NCBI GenBank assembly: GCA_963681505.1
Contig: OY811974.1
Coordinates: 9,304,547 to 9,368,546 of the forward strand
Origin: Eunapius fragilis
Lineage: Eukaryota; Porifera; Demospongiae; Spongillida; Spongillidae
Direction: 5' to 3'
Length of the DNA stretch: 64,000 nt
The first letter of the stretch is position 1. The number at the start of each line of letters is the position of its first letter. Below, one piece after another: positions 56,435-64,000 of this stretch. The notes under the pieces are model-generated. The model made no database searches and was not told the DNA's origin. It saw only the letters and a program-made list of their open reading frames with translations. The position numbers were made by a program, and so were the translations under genes.

Positions 56435-57637
56435 TTATGCAGAGTCAAGTGTTGAGCTGGGTTGTACAAAATGGGCTGTTTTCAAAAGACCTGAAAAGTA
56501 GAGCCCATTCTCAAGCAAAGCAATACAGAAAGCAACGGAGGCAAAAGCATGCACTGTCTCCATGTATGACAATAACAGGTAGCATTTCTGTTGGTCTGAG
56601 AACAAGGGCAACTGACTTAGGGTGCCTATCATAGTAGGCCTTCTTTGCCATTATATCAGCTCAGCTGCCTCCTGAAATTTTGAATGCATGAATTATTCCA
56701 GTCTCAGCATCTGCTAGGTTCTTATACTCAATTCCGATGCCTTGAGGTTCCCTTGCAATTTTGCATATAGATGGAAAAAATGGCTTCCACATCCTCATAG
56801 ATTCATCAATTATACACTCCGTCCCAGGTTCCACTATTTCTCTGCATCTCCGGTGGTTAAAAGCATGAATTAAAGAATGTGCTATGTAATCAGAGTGGTC
56901 AGGGGGCAAACCTCTTCCATGACAATAACCAGTCACAAGCAAATTTGAATCTACGTCCAAGATCGAATGGTGGACAAAATTCATCATCTTTAGTTCACAC
57001 CCATATCCCATTGAAGTACCTAGTAACACACCAATACACTGCCAATGTTCATACTTAGTGGAATGATCAAGAGTGGATGGAAAAGAGCCAATTGTCCAAG
57101 CTAAACAGGAAGAAATGTATGGTAAAGGAAATATAGCCAAGAAACAGTCATACGCGGAATGCCACTCGTCTGTTTGCAACTGTCCAGGCCACTTTATGCT
57201 TGTTTCCATACGCAGCCATCCATCCTTATACCCTGTAGCTTGTTAGCATTGTGCTACATCACCTTTGAGTAGTGACCACTTATGACCATGGGCACACAAC
57301 AGACCCTCCCTGCCTGAGATTTGAAATAGCTTCATTGACATCCAGTTTGTGAGGTTCGTCCTCCAGGAGTGTTCTTTCACACTGATTTTCATCGGGTTCT
57401 TCTTCTCCCCTAAGCCCCTCTGGAAAGGCTGCAGTGTCAGGAAAAGTAATGGTGGGCGTTACGACTTGCTGCCCTTGGACTAAAATGCAACACTGTGTTT
57501 AGACGCTCATGTCTTGCTACCAATGGTCCACTTAACTCGCCTGCTGTTTTCTTGGGCTTTTCAACAACCACTCCTTCGATTTGCGCCTGTTTCCACGTTG
57601 CCCCAAACATGTGCATAGAAATATCTTTCAAACACAA
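56435..57637 (-). pseudogene. second, distinct piggyBac-type transposase, broken
   Basis: Minus-strand pieces run in transposase order. An N-terminal small-barrel module (MFGATWKQAQIEGVVVEKPK, 57637-57437) is followed by an acidic linker (FPEGLRGEEEPDENQ, LLEDEPHKLDVNEAISNL, ~57420-57300). The core (57209-56661) has SLIHAFNHRRCREIVEPGTE, IIDESMRMWKPFF with the first Asp, and REPQGIGIEYKNLADAETG. The second-Asp region, shifted (56632-56435), contains ASVAFCIALLENGLYFSGLL. The same domain order as the 53506 copy but diverged in sequence shows a separate family. Several stops; terminal repeats and TTAA flanks were not identified. Confidence 0.7.
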
Positions 57638-58814
57638 ATTCCCTCCATTGGCGAATCATGCGCTCCTATCTCAGGGAGGTCAGCACTATAGCAGTAGGCT
57701 GACTCCTATGCGGTCCAAGACGACAACCAGGTGTACCATTTGACACCATTTTGGACTCCTAAATTTTTCTCCAACATGTGGTAAATAACCTTTGAAAATG
57801 CTAGGTTAGCCTAGCGAACGCTTGTTTTACCAAGCATCCAGTGGATATTGGTTAAAGCAATCATGAAACACATGTGACGTGTTATTGCTGTTCAATGTAA
57901 ATTGTTATGGCTGTTACTCATGTTTTCAAAATGTGCTGTATCATGCATATGGATTTGAGATCCAAAAACAATAGTTACACGTACATGTAGTTGGAGAGTG
58001 GTAGCGCATGATCTAGTGTTTACCCACAGGATGTAAATATAGGTGACGATCAATACCTATTGGCATGCAAAAAGACCAATTTTATTCGACAGACACTCCT
58101 GAATGCGAAGAAAATGTGTTCATATTATTGTCCCATTTTAATTTTAACGGATTACACCGAGAGACACATCTGTGTCAGAGATATGTTTAACATTACTGAT
58201 AAATTCTTCCAAACTCACCAATTTGAAGTTACTCATGTTCATGACAACAGAATATATGGTTGAACCCCCTTCCTGCTACCTAACAATCCTCGCTGCCTCA
58301 TTTAGGACTACTGCACTTTAGTTAGACAAAACTATTCTGGCTAAAGATATTGAGAGTAACTTACTATGTAAAATAAAAATACTTGCTCGGCTTTGTTAAA
58401 GGTTTATCACACTCTTTCCTCTCTACGCTTGGATGCCGGTTACTATTTAATTTACGTACACACAGATCAAACCAAACTTGGTTGAAGGCTACTAATATAA
58501 TGATCCATTGGCTTACTCACTGAACTGTACTTTAGATCTAAAGCTGGAACCAGTAATTTTAGATTTTAGAAATAGTTTGCCTATAGTTGGATTGTGATCA
58601 ACAGGTTTGTGCTTTCCATACCCTTCATTCCAAATGCGCCATCTTGTACAAATGCAAATACGAGATCAAACTAAAATGAAATGCAAAACCATTCTCACTG
58701 TACACAGCAAGAAGCATCCCAATTCCATTATGTGACAGAGTGAAAGAGGAGCTTGTATGCATGATATCAATAGGGGAAACATCCCAGGTTGACCAACGTA
58801 ACCAATCCCATGAT
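57638..58814. other. no recognised feature
   Basis: A 67-codon plus ORF (58060-58263) and a 120-codon minus ORF (58625-58987) have no recognisable domain; the latter overlaps the Gypsy RT fragment. Confidence 0.35.
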
Positions 58815-58985
58815 GTGCAGGAATTGTAGTGGTACCAAAAAATGAATGGTGACATTCGAATTTGCCTTGATCTAAAGGCTTTGAATGAAAGTGTGTTAAG
58901 AGTGTATCCCCTCCCTAAGGTGGATGAGACTCTTGCACAACTTACAGGTGCTACTGTCTTCAGCAAGCTTAATACCGACTGGTAC
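58815..58985 (+). pseudogene. Ty3/Gypsy reverse transcriptase fragment
   Basis: The plus strand reads CAGIVVVPK, then after a one-base shift NGDIRICLDLKALNESVL, YPLPKVDETLAQLTGATVFS and KLNTD. This is RT motif 1-2 of Ty3/Gypsy elements. Homology ends abruptly in KLNTDWYI; the YIDD box is absent. Confidence 0.78.
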
Positions 58986-59495
58986 ATTGTACGGAAGTGT
59001 TGGTCTCATCGGGTGGCAACGACCTTCTCAGAGACAAGGTCACATTATCAGCGGACACTCCCAAATCGTACATTCGGCCATAATACTGCGATTATCGTGA
59101 TTAATTGTGCTGCGTAATACACGGTCCCTCACTGGATTACACAAATCATGCCAACGCTTTATGGCGACTTATAACACGTTTTGGCGCATGTTTTTTCATA
59201 CGCGAAACCATGCACGCAGGGATGAAATAATTGTTCAAATCAATAGTGACAGGACCCTGATATTTGCGTACTGAATTTGAAGCTACTGAGACATAAGCAT
59301 GTAGTGCAGGCTAGTAGACATAGGAGGCTATGAGAAAGGATCCTGGCTTCCAAAGGGAGCTGATGGCCACGAACTAAAGAAAGGGCCCGACTTTTTACAA
59401 CCAAAAAAAAAAATTAGTTAATTCATTAACAAACCTTGGCCTTTCAACCTTTATCCAGCAAAACATGATACCCCTCTCCTTAAACAGCTGTTAAA
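58986..59495. other. no recognised feature
   Basis: Nothing supportable; an A-run at 59402. Confidence 0.4.
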
Positions 59496-59898
59496 CAAAT
59501 AAATATTAAACCTTCTCAATAAGAAAGTTGGTGGGATATAGGATTTGAAGGCAATAGTTGTGCAAAAAGCAAGGAAACAAGGGTCTCTAATAGTAAGGGA
59601 AAATGTCATACTCCTATATTTAGCGGCCCGTTTGTAGCATATACAATTTTCGTGTGCTAAATATAGGACTGACATTTGCCCTTACTATTACAGACCCTTG
59701 TTTCCTTGCTTTTTGCACCACCATTGCCTTCAAATCCTATATCCCACCAACTATTTCATTGATAAGGTTTTTATTTACTTGTTTCCTTCATTTTTTCATG
59801 CACATTATTCCGATGCGTATTTGATGTAGTTAATGATCGTAATTGATCCGTAATTGATCTGTAATGTTCAGCCACCAATGTCATATTGTAAATCAAGC

Positions 59899-60450
59899 TT
59901 AGTAAGAGTTGGTAGCTACTGGTACAAGCACAAGTACGACATACCTTTGAGTGACCTTAACTCTTTTCGCCAAGCGAGCACGTTCGGGACTCTGCCAATA
60001 TCGTTGTCTTTTAACAGCCTCTTCCTTTTCAGGCTCCGCTCGATACCTGGCGCATCGAGAGATCCTTTTCATTTCAGGCTCTGCTTGATACATCTCACGT
60101 TCAGAGGCCCGTTTCATTTCAGGTTCTGCTCGATACTTCTCACGTTCAGAGGCCCGTTTCTTTTCAGGCTCTGCTCGATAGTTCTCACGTTGAGAGGCCC
60201 GTTCCTTTACAGGCTCTGCTCAATACCTTGCGTTTCGAGAGGCCTGTTTCTTTTCAGGCTTTGCTCGATAGTTCTCACGTTGAGAGGCCCGTTCCTTTTC
60301 AGGCTCTGCTCGAAACCTTGCGTTTCGAGAGGCCCATTTATTTACAGGCTTTGCTTTGTAGCTCGCTCGGGCAGAATCTAATACGTCGTCTCGAGTTTTG
60401 AGGTACTTGGCTCGTCGTTTGGCTTTCTTCTTTTCCTGACGTGAAGGCAT
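59899..60450 (-). CDS. RAEPEKK-repeat basic protein encoded by Helitron-like copy 7
   Basis: From ATG at 60450 the frame starts MPSRQEKKKAKRRAKYLKTR and DDVLDSARASYKAKPVNKWA. It then repeats a 16-18-residue unit of the form R-x-YRAEPEKKRAS about nine times, and ends EEAVKRQRYWQSPERARLAK. A TGA at 60220-60222 stands where other units have CGA (Arg), so the frame is nominally split at residue ~76. This is one C-to-T change and the rest remains open. Helix-rich and strongly basic, it probably binds nucleic acid. Similar repeat proteins occur beside Helitron-like genes in sponges (my recollection, not checked). No Rep or helicase domain is present here. Confidence 0.6.
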
Positions 60451-60641
60451 TTTGAGAAAAACAACTTCACTAAATTTTACGATGAGCAGCAAACCAACAA
60501 CAATCGAAGCACAAGAATTATTGTAGTAAGCTTACGCACGTGTACGTTATTAAATACATGTAGTGCAAAACCGGATACATACAACAGTTAATTACCACTA
60601 CGTGTAGTGCCCAGACCGTACAGATTTGATTACATCATGTA

Positions 60642-61315
60642 TCGGAAGTTTCGTTAGAAACTTCCATATAGGATTTACCACGACTATGAATGTCATTAAA
60701 AAACGCGACCCGTCTGTAACAACACTCCCGACGATCGGATCGTGTAGCTTGTTTTAGCAATCGATCTAGAAGTCAAAAATGAGTAGTTTCGTTTTTGTTT
60801 CATGTCGCTGAACCGCGTGGTTGTTGAGAACAAGAGTGTACTGCCCGTCCTCGTACCCAGTCTCGGAACAAGGGGCGGGTCGTCTTCTCATTCTTCTTCT
60901 TCTTCTCCTTCTTCTTGGCAACGCATAACTCAGGACAGGAACATTTCTAAGCGATGAAAATTTCACCAATAGCTTCAGAATCGGCTGGAGGACTCGCTTT
61001 TATATAATATATGAAAAAAAAATTAAGAAAACAAGTAAATAAAAACATTCTCTACGAGAAAGTTGGTGGGATATAGGATTTGATTATGACATTGGTGGTG
61101 TAAAAAGCAAGGAAACAAGGTCTTTTCAGAAGGGAAAATGTCATAATCCTATATTTAGCACACAAACAACACATGCCCTAGAAATGTGCTAAATATAGGA
61201 CTATGACATTTTCCCTTCTGAAAAGACCTTGTTTCCTTGCTTTTTACACCACCAATGTCATAATCAAATCCTATATCCCCACAACTTTCACGTAGAGAAT
61301 GTTTTTATTTACTTG
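60642..61315 (+). mobile_element. Helitron-like hairpin-ended element, copy 8, inserted in copy 7
   Basis: TCGGAAGTTTCGTTAGAAAC at the 5' end after A; palindrome 61031-61316 ends TTTATTTACTTG before T. Copy 2, the homologous stretch without the insert, reads GTATAC at the junction. The insertion therefore lies exactly between A and T with no duplicated bases. Nearly identical to copy 1 minus its MITE. Confidence 0.87.
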
Positions 61316-61787
61316 TACTACTAGTACTTCAGCGAAGTATCACCTATCCGAGTCGTGTCAGTGCAGTAAGCTTAACTATACATGATTTGCTAGCACAGCT
61401 ACCGATATATGTCATATAGCCTCGAGATGTTTTGACCACAGAAGCGAGAATGCCAACGAATTCTGAAGCTATTGGTGTGATTTTCATTTCTTAAAAGTGT
61501 TCCTATCCCGCGTTATGCGTGGTCAAGAACAACAACAAGAACAAGAACAACCAGAATAACGTGGGACTGGGAAGAGTTTGGAAAAAAGTTTTGTTCTCTA
61601 CAACCACGCGGTTTTGTAACATCAAACAAATACGAAACTGCTTGTTTTTGCCTTCTTGTACGATGACGACAACATGGTAAGCCATCCGCACGTCAGGAGT
61701 CTTGTTAGAAGCGGGTCGCGTTTTTTATGACATTCATAACTGGGGTCAAATCCTATATGAGAGTTACTAACGTAACGTAACTCTCGA

Positions 61788-62455
61788 TATTTGATTAGAA
61801 TATTTTCCAGCTTGCTAACCCCCCCAACTCAATGCAAAACTAATAATAATTTTATAGTAAAATTCTTACACTGGCCTCTATCAATTATTATGAAATGAAT
61901 TAATAATTTGGTAGGCAAAAAGCATTGCAACAAAGTTTGACTTAAATGAGAAAGTACTATATTTAGCAACTAATTATATAAGTAGCGGTCTATCAGTAAA
62001 AGGTATGTTTTTTTTTCCACTTCCAAAACTTGCAAGCAGCTATCATACTCTTTCTTGTGTCAGAGGCTTGCTGTGGCAATATGGAGGGCAGTTAATGGTT
62101 CTAACATTTCTATTTTGTTTCTTTTATATGTTTGTATACTCTTTTAGTATAATGTTGCAGTTTGACGTGATTACTAAAGAAAGAAACAGTCAAACAGTTC
62201 ATGTCCTTTTTGCACTGCTGGTACTTACAATTCTGTTGAATTCAGTTAACTACTATGATTTTTACCTCTTATTAAAAATCAATATGAAAACTCCATTGTG
62301 CAGACTGATTTTCTGTATTTATTTCATTTTGTTACCAAGTTGTAAATGAAGAAAACAAAGATATTTAAAAAAAATACAATTAACCAATTTCCACCATGCC
62401 CAAATGTTGGTGTGCTGATTGGATTGCAGGCCAGTTATATATTTTTGCTCTACAG
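61788..62455. other. AT-rich flank or intron end of the LRAT-like gene
   Basis: Ends in a good acceptor (ATTTTTGCTCTACAG, 62441-62455). A 114-codon hydrophobic plus ORF (62005-62349) in very AT-rich DNA looks spurious. Confidence 0.45.
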
Positions 62456-63003
62456 GTGACCACATAATAGCAAATTTTTGGTTAGTGGATCATCACATGA
62501 TAGTTTTAGAAGTTAGCAAGAGTCAAGATGAAGAAAAGATTACAGTCATACACTTCGGTAATGAAGGAGACATAGATAAATTAGCATTGCGTGGTACTCT
62601 GAAATCTGTGCATAAAAAAACTCTTATTTTAAAGAAGGATATATCTTTGAAGAAGCTTTATATAGCTAAATACCCGGCTGAATATAAGGTCAATTCGCCT
62701 GAAGTAGCCATCAAGAAAGCTGAATCACTGATGCATAAAATGGCGTATGATCGTTTCGACATGAATGATGAATCCTTTGTGAATTATGTACTCATCAATA
62801 AAGCAATTGGGGCACGATCTGTCGAAATGAGGACAGCAACTGGAGCTGGAGCAGGGGCTGCTGCAGGGGCCACTGCAGGTGCAGTGGTGGGATTAGTTGC
62901 AGGTCCACTTGGAGTTCTCGTTGGCGCAGGAGTCGGTGCTTTAATAGGATCTGCATTTGGAGGCCTAAGTGGCTTTGTGTATGGCCTAAAGAAGAATAAT
63001 TAA
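62456..63003 (+). CDS. LRAT/NlpC-P60-like protein exon with glycine-zipper tail
   Basis: The exon starts after CTACAG in phase with the 46885 exon. Numbering from that joined start: GDHI (21-24), HHMIVLEV with the first core His (33/34), VIHFG (H53), then a SPEVAIKKAESLM helix and the final NxExF box. In LRAT-type acyltransferases/thiol hydrolases the last box is NCEHF with a catalytic Cys; here it is N124-D-E-S-F, so the Cys and the following His are both absent. The residues from ~149 form a glycine zipper (TGAGAGAAAGATAGAVVG ... VGAGVGALIGSAFGG), a likely membrane-inserting hairpin. The frame is intact to the stop at 63003. I infer a membrane-bound catalytically dead LRAT-like protein or a diverged paralogue. 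Confidence 0.68.
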
Positions 63004-64000
63004 GAATTGGACTTAGCTGGTTCTGAACAGATGTCATATGTTGTATTGAATATCCATCAATTTACCTGAACTGAGTGTGAACATGATTTCATTAACTATG
63101 ATTGTGTGGTATTGTAATGATTCCATTATTGTACATACATATAGAGAAATCAAATTGCATCAAGTTTAAATATGCTTGCAGTTTTTTTAAATCTCACTAA
63201 ATATTCTGCATGAAATCATTAGCCACGGACAGTATTTGGTCTCTATACTATTACTTATGTCACAAGGGTCTCTCTTTGCTACTTCAGCATACATTTTGTA
63301 CATTTCTAAGTGTCCTTCCGCACTTGTTGATTTGGCATTAATATAAATGGTGTCTGATGGTATCGATATAGTCAGATTAATGTTTATAAGCTGTCCACTG
63401 CTCGTTCACTGATTTATCCCAAGGGACATCCATTCGCTCCCTTTTTAAATATTTGTATCAGAACGGAATGATTTCTAATTGTGAGATTGTGATGGCTCTA
63501 ACTTGGAGAAGGGAATGCCATGTTTATTAGGTCTTAGTCTGCATGCAATTCCATGAACTTTGGATTGTGCCCAAGGGCCCATTTAACAGCACTGGAGTTT
63601 ACTGTTGGATTGCTTTGATTATACTGCTTAACCCCTAGCTGGTATTTTGGTGCTGGGGAACTGCATAGTATTTTTGTTCAAAATCATAATGTAATGTAGC
63701 TAATATTTTGGTTTCCATTATAATAATATCAAGTTATAATCAATATAATTGTCATATTACCTCACTGTTGCATAATAGCCATGAAGAGATAGTCCTCCAC
63801 AATAAATCTGGAAATGTTTCTTCAACAAAAAATGTACGTGTGACTTCAAGAGTGTCTGAGTGCATGTTGTGTGCTGTATGTGTACCGGTATTGACTTGTG
63901 GGATGGACCCTACCCTGCTTTGTGTGCGATATCCCTGAGGTAATGACTATAATGACATGCACAATAAACATAAGATAATTAAGATTAAGGAGGGAGCACA
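63004..64000. other. 3' flank of the LRAT-like gene
   Basis: AT-rich with no further gene. A canonical AATAAA occurs at 63963-63968, 960 bases after the stop, and could be its polyadenylation signal; a nearer one was not noticed. Confidence 0.4.

Larger units (their letters stand above)
59496..61787 (-). mobile_element. Helitron-like hairpin-ended element, copy 7 (with ORF; hosts copy 8)
   Basis: In minus orientation the 5' end is TCGAGAGTTACGTTACGTTA after A (stem GAGAGTTAC), with the GCGGGTCGCG box at 61713. Its palindrome occupies 59496-59785 at the 3' end, finishing ATTTATTTG before T. The ORF at 60450-59899 lies between. The flanks of the element correspond to copy 2 at 30440-30610. Copy 8 is inserted at 60642. 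Confidence 0.8.

Noticed and set aside
58625-58987. 120-codon minus ORF
   Set aside because: Partly the antisense of the Gypsy RT fragment, no domain.
62005-62349. 114-codon hydrophobic ORF before the LRAT-like exon
   Set aside because: Very AT-rich, no homologous motif, no splice context; likely chance hydrophobic codons.
1-64000. tRNA, rRNA and other structural RNA genes
   Set aside because: No cloverleaf box A/B pair or conserved rRNA block was recognised by eye; a covariance-model search would be needed to exclude them.

Overview
The window is animal (metazoan) nuclear DNA, AT-rich and crowded with mobile elements. A sponge (Porifera, probably a marine demosponge) fits best: single-exon cytosolic GH18 and 7TM genes, an LRAT-like protein with a glycine-zipper tail, arrays of RAEPEKK-type repeats, and many palindromic non-autonomous transposons. 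The phylum is inferred from gene style, not proven. No RNA genes, CRISPR arrays, operons or bacterial signals were seen.

Only three loci look like plausible live host genes: a GH18 chitinase-like gene (2818-3813, +), a seven-transmembrane receptor (27742-28746, +), and an LRAT/NlpC-P60-like gene at the right end (exon 62456-63003, +). A candidate first exon for the last gene lies 15.5 kb upstream at 46885-46945 and joins it exactly in phase. A decayed but clearly spliced minus-strand gene lies at 33782-34929. The window also holds scattered, frameshifted pieces of host genes: dynein heavy chain DYNC2H1-like pieces at 9198-10447 (+), 15625-15793 (+) and 25363-25545 (-), and myosin-XVIII-like coiled-coil exons at 4894-5947 (-).

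Layout: 1-2801 nested P-like DNA elements with 7-bp target duplications ending 16 bp before the GH18 start codon; 2.8-10.5 kb GH18 gene, myosin-like and dynein-like fragments, a retroelement fragment and two minisatellites; 10.9-15.3 kb an unexplained tandemly duplicated region with 20 minus-strand GTAAGT motifs; 16.4-18.9 kb a 2.5-kb foldback element; 19-25.5 kb decayed Ty3/Gypsy pieces; 27.7-28.8 kb the receptor; 30-39 kb Helitron-like elements, the spliced gene and a broken CACTA transposase; 39-48 kb mostly low-information sequence with tandem repeats; 48.7-55.3 kb a MULE-like element with a TTAA MITE nested inside it, two Helitron-like copies and a nearly complete piggyBac element; 56-62 kb a second piggyBac-type pseudogene and nested Helitron-like copies; then the LRAT-like gene.

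The most unusual system is a family of eight Helitron-like copies (22759, 30076, 32908, 37910, 51147, 52122, 59496, 60642). Intact ends begin with TC after an A, finish with CTTG (or a variant) before a T, and give no target duplication. An empty site inside the window shows this directly. Each copy ends in a roughly 280-bp near-perfect palindrome, and most begin with a short hairpin. Stem sequences differ between copies but stay complementary within each copy. Two copies carry a repetitive RAEPEKK-type reading frame.
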